From Robinsoniella peoriensis (GTDB lineage: Bacteria > Bacillota > Clostridia > Lachnospirales > Lachnospiraceae), in assembly GCF_000797495.1 (NCBI RefSeq), contig NZ_JTGN01000002.1:186001-250000 (forward strand): a stretch of 64,000 nucleotides of DNA, written 5' to 3'. The position numbers and the translations under genes are program-made. Under the pieces are notes generated by a model. The model saw only the letters and a program-made list of their open reading frames with translations. It had not been told where the DNA came from and did not search any database. Shown here in pieces: positions 35,108 through 44,048 of the stretch; positions within the stretch are counted from its first letter, which is position 1; each line of letters opens with the position of its first letter.

Positions 35108-36391
35108 ATGAACAGCGATTATAGAATTGAGACTAAATGCATCCAGTCTGGATGGAAACCAAAAAAAGGGGAGCCGAGGGTGCTTCCTATTGTTCAGAGT
35201 ACTACTTTTAAGTATGATTCAACAGAAGAAATGGGCAGATTATTTGCACTGGAAGAAGAGGGATATTTTTATACCAGATTACAAAATCCTACCAATGATA
35301 CCGTGGCTTCTAAGATTTGTGATCTGGAAGGCGGCGCAGCCGCTATGCTGACATCTTCCGGACAAGCAGCAAATTTTTATGCAGTTTTTAATATTTGTGA
35401 AGCGGGAGATCATATTGTTGCATCCTCCACAATTTACGGCGGAACTTATAATCTCTTTGGCGTAACAATGAAAAAGCTGGGGATTGAGTGCACCTTTGTA
35501 GATCCGGATTCCTCTTATGAAGAACTTTGTAAGGCATTTCAGCCGAATACAAAAGTTGTATTTGCTGAAACGATTGCTAATCCTGCACTTGTTGTACTGG
35601 ATATTGAGAAATTTGCAAAACTTGCACACGAACATCAGGTTCCTTTGATTGTAGATAATACATTTGCTACACCGGTTAACTGCCGTCCTTTTGAATGGGG
35701 AGCAGATATCGTTACCCATTCTACAACAAAGTATATGGATGGTCATGCAATGCAGGTAGGCGGAGCCATTGTTGACAGCGGTAATTTTGACTGGAATGCA
35801 TATGGCGACAAATATCATGGTCTCACAACACCGGATGAATCTTATCACGGCGTGATCTATGCACAGAAATTTGGAAAAGGTGCATACATAATGAAGGCAA
35901 CATCACAGGTAATGCGGGATCTGGGATCCATTCCGGCACCAATGAACAGTTTCCTGTTAAACGTTGGTTTAGAGACCCTGCCTCTTCGTGTGGAGAGACA
36001 TTGTTATAATGCACAGAAAGTTGCAGAGTATCTGAATGCCCATGAGAAAGTATCTCATGTAAATTATGCAGGACTACCCGGCGACAAGTATTATGATGTT
36101 GCAAAAAAATATATGCCAAATGGAACCTGTGGCGTTATCTCTTTTGAACTGGAAGGCGGCAGAGAGGCAGCGGTAAGATTTATGGATGGCTTAAAGCTGG
36201 CTGCAATCGTAACCCACGTGGCAGATGCCAGAACCAGTGTTCTTCATCCTGCAAGTCATACCCACAGACAGATGAATGACCAGCAGTTAAAAGATGCCGG
36301 TGTATCACCGGGAATGATCCGTTTCTCAGTGGGCATCGAGAATGTTCAGGACATCATTGCTGATTTGGAACAGGCACTTGCACTGGCTTAG
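35108..36391 (+). CDS. metY: O-acetylhomoserine sulfhydrylase (MetY type)
   Basis: PLP-dependent Cys/Met metabolism enzyme of 427 residues, the usual MetY length and longer than MetB/MetC (about 380). It begins with ETKCIQSGWKPKKGEPRVLP; the PLP Lys is in HSTTKYMDGHAM, and the late HPASHTHRQMND and GMIRFSVGIENVQDI segments are diagnostic. It makes homocysteine from O-acetylhomoserine and sulfide. It has its own promoter region, in which no S-box or T-box fold was recognised, and a terminator at 36441-36476. Confidence 0.93.
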   Translation: MNSDYRIETKCIQSGWKPKKGEPRVLPIVQSTTFKYDSTEEMGRLFALEEEGYFYTRLQNPTNDTVASKICDLEGGAAAMLTSSGQAANFYAVFNICEAGDHIVASSTIYGGTYNLFGVTMKKLGIECTFVDPDSSYEELCKAFQPNTKVVFAETIANPALVVLDIEKFAKLAHEHQVPLIVDNTFATPVNCRPFEWGADIVTHSTTKYMDGHAMQVGGAIVDSGNFDWNAYGDKYHGLTTPDESYHGVIYAQKFGKGAYIMKATSQVMRDLGSIPAPMNSFLLNVGLETLPLRVERHCYNAQKVAEYLNAHEKVSHVNYAGLPGDKYYDVAKKYMPNGTCGVISFELEGGREAAVRFMDGLKLAAIVTHVADARTSVLHPASHTHRQMNDQQLKDAGVSPGMIRFSVGIENVQDIIADLEQALALA

Positions 36392-36424
36392 AGCGTGTAA
36401 GAAAAACGCTATCTGACAGGCTCT
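36389..36424. repeat. Short palindromic repeat at the 3' end of metY
   Basis: TAGAGCGTGTAAGAAAAACG begins on the metY stop codon and is partly complementary to CTGACAGGCTCT at 36413-36424. It resembles the other AGAGCGTGT copies. Confidence 0.5.
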
Positions 36425-36440
36425 GGTACGGCAATAAATT

Positions 36441-36476
36441 GGAAAAGACCCTGTATGGAGCAACAGGGTCTTTTCC
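36441..36476 (+). terminator. Intrinsic terminator of metY
   Basis: A 14-bp perfect stem (36441-36454 with 36463-36476) and 8-base loop; the 3' arm ends GTCTTTTCC. It excludes the upstream in-frame start at 36439 for the next gene. Confidence 0.8.
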
Positions 36477-36498
36477 ATATAGGAAAGGAGGAATTTGG

Positions 36499-37551
36499 AT
36501 GAAATTTATCCATATCGCAGATGTGCATCTGGGTGCTGTTCCGGATGTGGGATATCCATGGAGTGAAGAACGTAAGACTGAGATCTGGGACAGCTTCCGT
36601 AATATTATCAGAATAGCAAAAGCAGAGCAGGCGGACCTGCTTCTGATTGCAGGAGACCTTTTTCACAGACAGCCTTTATTAAAAGAATTAAAGGAGGTTA
36701 ACTATCTTTTCTCCACCCTTACCGAGACAAGAGTTGTATTTATTATTGGAAATCATGACTATTTGAAGCCTGATTCGTTTTACCATGGTTTTAAGTGGAA
36801 TGAAAACGTCATTTGTCTGGAAAACCAGGATTGTCAGAGGATTCATTTTCCAGATCTGAATACCACTGTCTATGGCCTGAGTTATCATACCAGAGAAATT
36901 ACAAATGCTTTATATGATGAACTGGTACCGGAGGATGACGGAGTGTGTACGATTCTGCTGGCACATGGCGGGGATGAAAAGCATATCCCAATTAATAAAA
37001 GGCAGTTGTGCCAGGCCGGATTTGATTACGTAGCCCTGGGACATATACATAAGCCGCAGATACTGGAAGCAAATAGAATGGCATACTCAGGAGCTTTGGA
37101 ACCTCTGGATAAAAATGATACGGGACCCCACGGGTATATGATAGGCGAATACAGGAAACGTACACTTACAGCCAGATTTATACCAAGTGCGGTCAGGGAA
37201 TATATTCATTTAAAGGTAGAGACAGATGAAACGCAGACGGATTATTCCCTGCAGGAAAAAATTCAAGCATATATGAAAAAATTGGGCGGGCACAATATTT
37301 ATAAAATAATCATTACCGGATATCGGGATCCGGACATTCAGTATGAGCTGAAAAGTTATGAAAAACTGGGAAATATAGTGGAAGTCGCCGATATGTCAAA
37401 ACCGGCATACGACTTTGCGAAATTAGGGAAGAAATACGCTGACAGTGTAGTAGGACGATATATTCAGCGCCTGAATACAGATTCTATGGATGAAGTACAA
37501 AGCAAGGCTCTTTACTATGGAATACAGGCGATGTTAGAGACAACGAGGTGA
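36499..37551 (+). CDS. SbcD-like DNA repair exonuclease (metallophosphoesterase)
   Basis: Calcineurin-type nuclease of 350 residues. All metal motifs are visible: D-x-H in IADVHLGA, LIAGDLFHR, IIGNHDY, LAHGGD and GHIHKP. ATG 36499 has AAAGGAGG upstream and follows the metY terminator. It is coupled to the downstream SbcC-like ATPase with only a base or two between them. Such pairs process DNA ends like SbcCD/Mre11-Rad50, but this subfamily (YhaO/YhaN-like) is smaller and its exact role is less studied. Confidence 0.88.
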   Translation: MKFIHIADVHLGAVPDVGYPWSEERKTEIWDSFRNIIRIAKAEQADLLLIAGDLFHRQPLLKELKEVNYLFSTLTETRVVFIIGNHDYLKPDSFYHGFKWNENVICLENQDCQRIHFPDLNTTVYGLSYHTREITNALYDELVPEDDGVCTILLAHGGDEKHIPINKRQLCQAGFDYVALGHIHKPQILEANRMAYSGALEPLDKNDTGPHGYMIGEYRKRTLTARFIPSAVREYIHLKVETDETQTDYSLQEKIQAYMKKLGGHNIYKIIITGYRDPDIQYELKSYEKLGNIVEVADMSKPAYDFAKLGKKYADSVVGRYIQRLNTDSMDEVQSKALYYGIQAMLETTR

Positions 37552-37555
37552 GATG

Positions 37556-39106
37556 ATGCGGATTCTGGAATTGCAGATCAGAAATTTTGGAAAGTTCAGG
37601 GATCAGATAATTACTTTCCATGAGGGGATTAATATCATCTACGGGGAAAATGAAATGGGAAAAAGCACGATCCATGCATTTATCAGGGGAATGCTGTTTG
37701 GCATTGATAAAATGCGTGGGAGAGCTGCCAGGAATGATGAATACACCATACGCCAGCCGTGGGATAATCCGGGGTATTTTGCCGGTGCAATGCGGTTTGA
37801 AAGCGGTGGAAAGATCTTCCGTATAGAAAGAAATTTTAATAAATTAGAAAAAAAGGCTCTGCTGATCTGTGAGTCCGACGGGGAAGAGCTGGATATTATA
37901 CATGGAGACCTTCAAATGCTGATGGAAGGGCTGAATGAAACTGCATTTCGAAATACCATATTTATTCGTCAGAATTCCAGTAAAACGGATGAGGGGCTGG
38001 CGGCAGAGCTTCGAAATTATATGGCTAATTTTGAAAGCGCAGGAGATGATGAAATTAATGTTGTCAAAGCAATTGAAACATTAAAAGATAAGCAGCGGGA
38101 ATGCGCTGTAAAAAAGAAGCAGCAGGATGAAGTCCGCAGTGAACGTCTGGAACAGGTGCAGATTAAACTGGATTATGTAGAACAGGAGATCCGTGGGCTG
38201 CAAAAACAGCAGGAAGATGGTACTATAAAACTTCAGGAATTACGAAGCATGGAGGCAAGAGAAGGGCTCGCGGAACAGGAAAAAAGAGCCCGCATGGAGG
38301 CCAGAAACAGGGAAGAAATCAAAATGCTGAAAATCCGGCAGATCTGCTTGTTCACTGCGGCAGGTATTGCAGTGCTGATGGGGATTCTGCTTAAACCGTT
38401 ATGGCTGAAAATGGCATTGGGAATCGCCGCTGTATTGTTATTTGCTTATTGCTGGTATACAAATCGTTATTCCAGAAACAGGGAGCAGGAAAGCCGCCAG
38501 TCCGGCAGCGGAGCGTCCAAAGCCTCTCAGAAAATGGTTTGGAATCTGGAAAGGATACAGGAAGAATTGCATGAAAAGAGGGTCTTGCTTGAAAATCTCA
38601 AAGAAAACCAGGCGGACATTCTGGCAGAGAAAGCAGACAGCAATCGGATCCAAAACGATATAGAGGCTCTGGAGATTGCCATATCAACCATACAGGACAT
38701 TTCCAGAGAGATATATAAGGAATCGGCAAGAAAGCTGAACCATACGGCTTCAGATATCTTAAAAGAGGTAACCGGAGGAAATTATACCAGCATCTATCTG
38801 GATGCTAATATGCAGGTAAGAATTAATACGCCTCAAAAACTATTGTATCTGGAACAGGTCAGCAGGGGAACGATGGATCAGATTTACTTTGCTCTTAGAA
38901 TGGCTGCAGCTCAGCTTTTTCTAAGCGGCGAGAAAATGCCGCTGATATTTGATGATGCATTTGTAATGTACGATGAACAGCGGCTGAAAAGAACCCTTAA
39001 ATGGCTTTATAAGAGTGATAGCCAGGTATTGTTATTTACCTGCCATAAAAGAGAGGGAGCAATTCTGGAAGAGATAAGAAGAGAAGAATGCTTTGTTCAA
39101 ATATAA
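37556..39106 (+). CDS. SbcC/YhaN-like AAA ATPase with internal membrane hairpin
   Basis: ABC/SMC-type ATPase of 516 residues. N-terminal half: Walker A GENEMGKSTIHAF and the IFIRQN Q-loop region. C-terminal half: VSRGTMDQIYFALRMA signature and Walker B MPLIFDDAFVMYD. The coiled-coil insert (about 170-270 and 310-390) is short for SbcC (usually about 1000 residues). Two adjacent hydrophobic segments at about 262-300 (LFTAAGIAVLMGILL and ALGIAAVLLFAYCWY) sit at the coil tip, so the complex may be tethered to the membrane, as known for YhaN relatives. ATG 37556 has better spacing to GAGG than ATG 37553. Confidence 0.85.
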   Translation: MRILELQIRNFGKFRDQIITFHEGINIIYGENEMGKSTIHAFIRGMLFGIDKMRGRAARNDEYTIRQPWDNPGYFAGAMRFESGGKIFRIERNFNKLEKKALLICESDGEELDIIHGDLQMLMEGLNETAFRNTIFIRQNSSKTDEGLAAELRNYMANFESAGDDEINVVKAIETLKDKQRECAVKKKQQDEVRSERLEQVQIKLDYVEQEIRGLQKQQEDGTIKLQELRSMEAREGLAEQEKRARMEARNREEIKMLKIRQICLFTAAGIAVLMGILLKPLWLKMALGIAAVLLFAYCWYTNRYSRNREQESRQSGSGASKASQKMVWNLERIQEELHEKRVLLENLKENQADILAEKADSNRIQNDIEALEIAISTIQDISREIYKESARKLNHTASDILKEVTGGNYTSIYLDANMQVRINTPQKLLYLEQVSRGTMDQIYFALRMAAAQLFLSGEKMPLIFDDAFVMYDEQRLKRTLKWLYKSDSQVLLFTCHKREGAILEEIRREECFVQI

Positions 39107-39107
39107 A

Positions 39108-39820
39108 TTTGGGTTTCGCTGATTAAGAGACGCTTTGTAGATGTAGGCAGTGTACGGAAAGAGAAGGGGGCGGACCAGGACATTGGTTTGGAAGACTTAC
39201 CGCAGAACTGGCATTTTCTAACCTTCCCGGAGCACTTTTTGGCGGCACGCGGGCATTCGCTCCGAAATCCTGATGCATTTCGCAGCTCACTGCCCGCTTA
39301 CAATCCGATGGGAGCCAGTCGAATTGTATCCGCCAAAAAGCACACCGGGAAGATAAGTAAATGCTCAGCTCTGCTATACGCCTTCCAAACCAATGTCCTG
39401 GTCCGCCCCCTTCTCTTTCCGAGATAGCATTCGTTGATTCAAAGCTGGTTTTCTCAGCATGGTGGGCCCCCGGGGTTGTGGCATGCTGGACGCTATTGGC
39501 TGAAAGCAGCTTGATCTTATCACTGTAGTGGGATTCTTCATTCTAATACAGTATATTTATGGTTATAGTACTTACATCCAGTTACTTCTGTGATAGGAAA
39601 GCAAGTAAAATTAAACTTTCTCCCAATTCATACTAAACTGTCCAAACACACTCTGCTGAATCCAAAAACGAACAGCTGGTCACAGCCCCGGGGTCTCCAC
39701 TCGGCTGAGAAAACCAGTTCTGCGGCCAGCTGACGGAGCCCATGCCAGTTTCCCACACCCATCTTTCCATACACTACCTACATCTACAAAGCGTCATTAC
39801 TCAACAAAACCCAAATATAT
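39108..39820. mobile_element. Mosaic inverted-repeat element without transposase (MITE-like)
   Basis: About 710 bp bounded by imperfect inverted arms of about 60 bp (39108-39168 and 39755-39820) sharing GACGCTTTGTAGATGTAGG. Inside, a first foldback has 40-bp perfect arms (39155-39194 and 39382-39421) that continue imperfectly for another 50 bp each. A second foldback has arms starting CTGGTTTTCTCAGC (39445-39458) and ending GCTGAGAAAACCAG (39704-39717). No transposase is encoded, and a target-site duplication was not certain. A partial copy lies at 24428-24520 and a weak one near 45545. It could be a non-autonomous mobile element or a large structured RNA. Confidence 0.6.
39155..39421. repeat. 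Long hairpin with 40-bp perfect arms
   Basis: Left arm 39155-39194 (CGGAAAGAGAAGG...GGTTTGGAAG) is the exact reverse complement of 39382-39421. Complementarity goes on with about 70 percent identity to around 39245 and 39331 (for example TTCCCGG...CTTTTTGGCGG against CCGCCAAAAAG...CCGGGAA). Confidence 0.85.
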
Positions 39821-39978
39821 TTAACTTGCATGGAGTCTCTGGATAGCAAAAAAATAGGACTATTGGATTCTGCCCAATATTAGTCCCATTTTTTGACTGT
39901 ATATTTACTCACATTCTCGTTTTTCAAAAACAAAGTATCCGCTATATACAAGCTTAACAGACACTTTGCAAATTCACA

Positions 39979-40383
39979 TTAGTTATTTCTGGCATACTCC
40001 GCAACTGCTTTATCAAATCCTTTGATATGTTTAAACAGCCATTCGGTAACATTCTTATCCACAGCTGCAACAAATGCAGGTGTAGGTCCTTCTTCTTCCT
40101 GAAGCATTTCGTACAGTTCTTTAATTGCCTGGATGAATGCTTTATGCTGTTCTTTATGTTCGCTGATCTGTGGATATCCGATTTCTTCCTGAAGTTTTTC
40201 TTCTGCACTGAAATGGAAATCTGTATAATCTGAGAGATAATCCAGCATTTTAACCGCTGTGGTTTTTTCTTTCCCTGTTTCGCAGCTCTTAACAAGATCG
40301 TTGATTTTACCAATCAGTTCTTTGTGCTGTTCATCAATTAATTCATTGCCTGTTACTAAACTTTCATCAAATATTGCCTGCAT
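39979..40383 (-). CDS. Bacteriohemerythrin
   Basis: A 134-residue single-domain hemerythrin. All di-iron ligands can be placed: H20 in DEQHKEL, H57 and E61 in DFHFSAEE, H76 and H80 in SEHKEQHKAF, and H119 and D124 in FKHIKGFD. Bacterial hemerythrins bind O2 (or NO) and may deliver, scavenge or sense it; in an anaerobe a protective or sensing role is likely. AAGGAGG precedes the ATG. It is 47 bp downstream of the PRPP synthetase gene on the same strand. Confidence 0.93.
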   Translation of the reverse strand: MQAIFDESLVTGNELIDEQHKELIGKINDLVKSCETGKEKTTAVKMLDYLSDYTDFHFSAEEKLQEEIGYPQISEHKEQHKAFIQAIKELYEMLQEEEGPTPAFVAAVDKNVTEWLFKHIKGFDKAVAEYARNN

Positions 40384-40430
40384 AATACTACCTCCTTGTG
40401 TGAATATGTTATATTTATTTTTGTAATTTG

Positions 40431-41603
40431 TTACTTGTTATGTTTTTCCAGAAAGTTCTGGATTCGTCCAATCGGATTTAACAGACTGCTGATCGATGCA
40501 TCGTGATTCAGTGTGTCTATAATATACGCAAGGTATTTACTCAGATCACAGTTTACATAGTATTTTTTCTGTAAAAGTTCCGGAGTCTGATATACAAGGT
40601 TTGTTGTAAGAAGATGATCGAAAAGACCATTTTCATATGCCTTATCAAATTTGGACAGTCCATTTGTAAACAGACCAAAGGTAGAGCACAGGAAAATTCG
40701 GTTGGCTTTTCTCCTTTTTAATTCTGCAGCTACTTCTAATATACTGTCACCGGAGGAAATCATGTCATCAATGATTACCATATCTTTTCCCTCAACGTTC
40801 GCGCCAAGGAATTCATGCTCAACAATCGGATTCGTTCCGTTTACGATCTTGGTATAATCTCTTCGCTTATAGAACATACCCATATCTAATCCCAGAACAT
40901 TTGCCATATAGACAGCACGTCCCATACCGCCTTCATCCGGGCTTATAATCATCATAGAGTCCTTATTAATCTTAAGTCCCGGCTGGGCACGGAAGAGGCC
41001 CTTAATAAACTGATAAACGGGTTGTACGGTTTCGAAACCTTTCAGCGGGATCGCATTCTGGACCCGGGGATCATGAGCGTCAAAAGTAATGATATTATCC
41101 ACACCCATACGGACCAGTTCCTTTAAAGCAAGAGCGCAGTCCAGTGATTCACGTCCGTTACGCTTATGCTGGCGGCTTTCATACAGGAAAGGCATAATAA
41201 CGCAGATACGCCTGGATTTTCCAGCCACGGCTGCAATAATGCGCTTTAAGTCCTGAAAATGATCATCCGGGGACATGTGGTTGGTATGGCCGCACAGAGA
41301 ATAGGTCAGACTGTAGTTGCATACATCTACTAAAATATATAAATCATCACCACGAACGGACTCTTTGATGATTCCCTTAGCTTCGCCGGATCCAAAACGT
41401 GGAATTTTGGTGTCAATAATGTAGTTCTCCCTCTGATAACCTTCAAAAGCAATAGTCTTCTTATGTTCGTGATCGCGTTCCCTTCTCCATTCTACCAGAT
41501 AAGCATTAATTTTTTCTCCCAGTGTCTTACAGCTTTCTAATGGAATAATGCCAAGTGAGCCGACAGGAATGGTTTCAAGATTGCGTTCTTCTGTTGATTG
41601 CAT
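40431..41603 (-). CDS. prs: Ribose-phosphate pyrophosphokinase
   Basis: PRPP synthetase of 390 residues, larger than the classic 315-residue enzyme but a form common in Clostridia. The PRPP-binding loop reads MVIIDDMISSGDSI; other family segments are ITFDAHDPRVQNAIP and MMIISPDEGGMGRA. It makes phosphoribosyl pyrophosphate for nucleotide, His and Trp synthesis. Start at 41603 has GGAGGAAATATC upstream; an open extension to 41627 lacks a site. The extra length is mostly N-terminal. Confidence 0.9.
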   Translation of the reverse strand: MQSTEERNLETIPVGSLGIIPLESCKTLGEKINAYLVEWRRERDHEHKKTIAFEGYQRENYIIDTKIPRFGSGEAKGIIKESVRGDDLYILVDVCNYSLTYSLCGHTNHMSPDDHFQDLKRIIAAVAGKSRRICVIMPFLYESRQHKRNGRESLDCALALKELVRMGVDNIITFDAHDPRVQNAIPLKGFETVQPVYQFIKGLFRAQPGLKINKDSMMIISPDEGGMGRAVYMANVLGLDMGMFYKRRDYTKIVNGTNPIVEHEFLGANVEGKDMVIIDDMISSGDSILEVAAELKRRKANRIFLCSTFGLFTNGLSKFDKAYENGLFDHLLTTNLVYQTPELLQKKYYVNCDLSKYLAYIIDTLNHDASISSLLNPIGRIQNFLEKHNK

Positions 41604-41678
41604 GATATTTCCTCCGTTATTTATCACATTTCAGTGAAATTGTCTTACGCATATAGTGTATCACAAAGTTTTCATAGG

Positions 41679-42671
41679 TCAAGGCTTTCCCCGGAATAAT
41701 TTTTTTTGTATACGGATATCGTCCCCGAAGAGTTTCATCATCATATAATTACTGGTAATCCTGGAAAATACACGTTCCGAATAAGTATCTGCAAATGTAT
41801 TAATGGGCAGGTTTGTAGAAATAATCGTTGACTTTTTGCGGTTAAGCCGTTCGTTAATACAAAGAAACAGCTGGGATGAGACAAAAGTATTGGTCAGCTC
41901 CGTACCCAGGTCGTCTATGATCAGCAGATCACAGTCAAAGATATAGGGATGGATATTCTGTGCTTCTTCTTCCTTTTCAAACGTACTTTTTGCAAATACA
42001 TCAAAAAGCTCAAATGCTGAAAAATAGATTACAGAATGTGCTGTGTCGATCAGTTCCTTTGCAATACAGTGTGAGAGGAAGGTTTTTCCCACACCGGTAT
42101 CCCCGTAGAAGAATAAATTTTTAAAATCTACATCAAAAGATCGGATAAATTCCTGGCATTCAGCCATATTTTGACGCATGGTTGCCAGAGAAGACAGTCC
42201 GGTGGAAGGATTGACCAGTTTATCCGAATAATAAGCATAGGAAAAATTAGAGAAGTTCTCTCTGCTTAATACTTCTTTTAAATTAGACTGGGTGTACAGC
42301 ATATCAATGACTGCCTGCTTAAAACAGTGACATTTATGATTATCTGCAAATCCCGTATCCTGACAGTCGGGGCAGGTATACCGGGGGAGAAGGTAATCCT
42401 TTGGAAACCCGTTCTCCACAAGCAGCATGATACGCTTGTCTGATAAACGGCGGATGTCTTCCTTTAAGCCGTTAAGTGCATCACTGTCTCCGGATAACAG
42501 CTGACGCCCGCGGGCGACACTGATAGAACTTATCTGATGATCAATTTCACGAAGAGCAGGAACCTTCTCATAAGCCTCCTGGATACGCGCATCCTGATCG
42601 TGTTTGGTCTGTAACTGTTTTTTCTGGTATTGGCGGATGATCATATCATATTGCGAGTTTTTCAATGACAC
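41679..42671 (-). CDS. DnaI/DnaC-like helicase-loader ATPase
   Basis: AAA+ protein of 330 residues. A Cys cluster (CPDCQDTG...CHC, about 105-120) recalls the zinc-binding N-domain of DnaI, followed by Walker A GDTGVGKTFLS, Walker B LLIIDDLGTEL and the sensor-1 region IISTNLP. It probably loads the replicative helicase. The start is GTG 42671 with GGGAGA upstream. It follows the DnaD-like gene by 33 bp on the same strand, the pairing expected for a primosome operon. Confidence 0.88.
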   Translation of the reverse strand: MSLKNSQYDMIIRQYQKKQLQTKHDQDARIQEAYEKVPALREIDHQISSISVARGRQLLSGDSDALNGLKEDIRRLSDKRIMLLVENGFPKDYLLPRYTCPDCQDTGFADNHKCHCFKQAVIDMLYTQSNLKEVLSRENFSNFSYAYYSDKLVNPSTGLSSLATMRQNMAECQEFIRSFDVDFKNLFFYGDTGVGKTFLSHCIAKELIDTAHSVIYFSAFELFDVFAKSTFEKEEEAQNIHPYIFDCDLLIIDDLGTELTNTFVSSQLFLCINERLNRKKSTIISTNLPINTFADTYSERVFSRITSNYMMMKLFGDDIRIQKKLFRGKP

Positions 42672-42704
42672 AGGCTGGTTCTCCCTTCTTTAGAAAATGA
42701 AAAT

Positions 42705-43745
42705 TTATCTGTTCAGCAACTGTTTCTCTAACTGGTCATAATCATATTCCCTTTGATGGAAATTATTGAATTTATTGTTAGAAGCAACGGTTTTTTTCTG
42801 AACAGGAGCAGTTTTTTTGGAATTCTGGTGTTTTTCATCTAATAATGCAACTTCAGAGAGATGTTTGATTCCCGACTTATTCCATTCTTCCAGAATCTTA
42901 TTGGCATATTGGAAATTGGGCTGATGTGTCTGCTTAATAGTCCGGTTACATGCCTCAATGATAATATCCAGGGTAAAGTGGAACTCGTCCAGCCATTTAG
43001 CCATTAATGTAATCTCCGGTTCTGCCGGGGCACGTCCTTTAATGCCAAAGGTATTTAAAATTGTGAAATAATTTTTATTATACAGATTCGTATTGCATTT
43101 TGCCTGGTCAACGGTAGTGATACCGTCTTCTGCCCAGGAAAGTGCAACCTTTTCAATATAGCGGGCACTTTTGCTGCCTTTGGAGACACAATATTCAATC
43201 AGGTACTCAATCAGGTCGGTGGAAAAATGCAGACCGTCATAGAAGTAAAGAATATTGGATACTTCTGTGGAACTTAAAGTCTTTCCAAGATACTGTTCTG
43301 CAATAAATAAAAGCTGACGGATATCTTCCTGCTCTTTTAACGATTTTACCTTATCGGCGGTGGGAAGTACCTTTTTCACGGGCTTAGGCTGCTCAGTGCT
43401 GGCCGCAGTTTCAAGTGAAGCAGATGTATTCGCCGCACCTGAAGTGAGATCAGCCGAGCTGAGAAAATAGATTCCGGTTAATGCACCGTTTTCATCGTGT
43501 TCCAATTTCAGTAAGTGAAGCTTTTCCCAGTAAGAGAGGGCCCGGTTCACATCTTTTTCTGTATGTTCGAAAGTATCTGCGATAGACGAAATAGACACAC
43601 CAATATTAGAAGAGGTGCATCTTAAGAGATATAAGTATATTTTGACGAATTCACCACTGGCAGAAGGCATGTAATTGTCGATAAATGTATTTTGGACAAT
43701 GGTAACACTGCTGCCGGAATTTATGTGTAAGGATATTTCATTCAT
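42705..43745 (-). CDS. DnaD-domain primosome protein
   Basis: A 346-residue protein with a DnaD-type winged-helix N-terminal domain (about 1-100; FVKIYLYLLRC, SISSIADTFEHTEKDVNRALSYWE), a Ser/Ala-rich linker (about 115-150) and a C-terminal DnaB_2/DnaD domain repeated about 150-310 (YFTILNTFGIKGR and LDIIIEACNRTI, WNKSGI). DnaD-family proteins remodel origin DNA and recruit the helicase loader. ATG 43745 has AGGTG six bases upstream; a GTG three codons earlier is less likely. The upstream region is packed with DnaA boxes. Confidence 0.88.
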   Translation of the reverse strand: MNEISLHINSGSSVTIVQNTFIDNYMPSASGEFVKIYLYLLRCTSSNIGVSISSIADTFEHTEKDVNRALSYWEKLHLLKLEHDENGALTGIYFLSSADLTSGAANTSASLETAASTEQPKPVKKVLPTADKVKSLKEQEDIRQLLFIAEQYLGKTLSSTEVSNILYFYDGLHFSTDLIEYLIEYCVSKGSKSARYIEKVALSWAEDGITTVDQAKCNTNLYNKNYFTILNTFGIKGRAPAEPEITLMAKWLDEFHFTLDIIIEACNRTIKQTHQPNFQYANKILEEWNKSGIKHLSEVALLDEKHQNSKKTAPVQKKTVASNNKFNNFHQREYDYDQLEKQLLNR

Positions 43746-43854
43746 TGCTTTCACCTGCTATTTTCTTGATATGCAACCAGTATAGCATACCTTTTAAAAA
43801 AAGAGAACAGCTAGTTTTTACAAGGGTTCCAGGGATAAGGGGGAAGTTCTCCAT

Positions 43855-44048
43855 TGTGGACATTGTGGATAATGTGGATAACTTGGGGACAAAAAAAATA
43901 GGTGCAACAGAAGAAAATGTGCAATTGTCGGGGATTGTCGAATTTTTTAAAATTACAGCAGCGAAATTATGTAAACCAAGCTATCCACAAAAAAATCCAC
44001 ATGTAAAATACACGTTAATGTGCATAATCATGTGGATAATGTGGATAA
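43855..44048. promoter_or_regulatory. Cluster of DnaA boxes upstream of the dnaD-dnaI operon
   Basis: Four perfect consensus boxes on the minus strand (TTATCCACA, read TGTGGATAA on plus) lie at 43864-43872, 43873-43881, 44031-44039 and 44040-44048, arranged as two head-to-tail tandem pairs with no gap. A degenerate unit (TGTGGACAT, 43855-43863) extends the first pair into a triplet, and CTATCCACA at 43981-43989 (8/9) is on the opposite strand. The last box touches the murC stop codon. The dnaD gene starts 110 bp away, with an extended -10 (TGCTATACT on minus) in between. Confidence 0.8.

Larger units (their letters stand above)
39107..39978. other. Gene-free stretch holding the mosaic inverted-repeat element
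   Basis: 872 bp without a supported gene. Most of it (39108-39820) is a set of nested inverted repeats described separately. A 79-codon open frame inside the first hairpin has no ribosome binding site and is judged a by-product. Confidence 0.7.

Noticed and set aside
36439-36498. N-terminal extension of the SbcD-like protein
   Set aside because: The extension is encoded by the metY terminator hairpin; the ATG at 36499 has a strong ribosome binding site.
39188-39427. Open frame of 79 codons inside the long hairpin
   Set aside because: No ribosome binding site, and its sequence is dictated by the inverted repeat arms; treated as a by-product of the repeat element.
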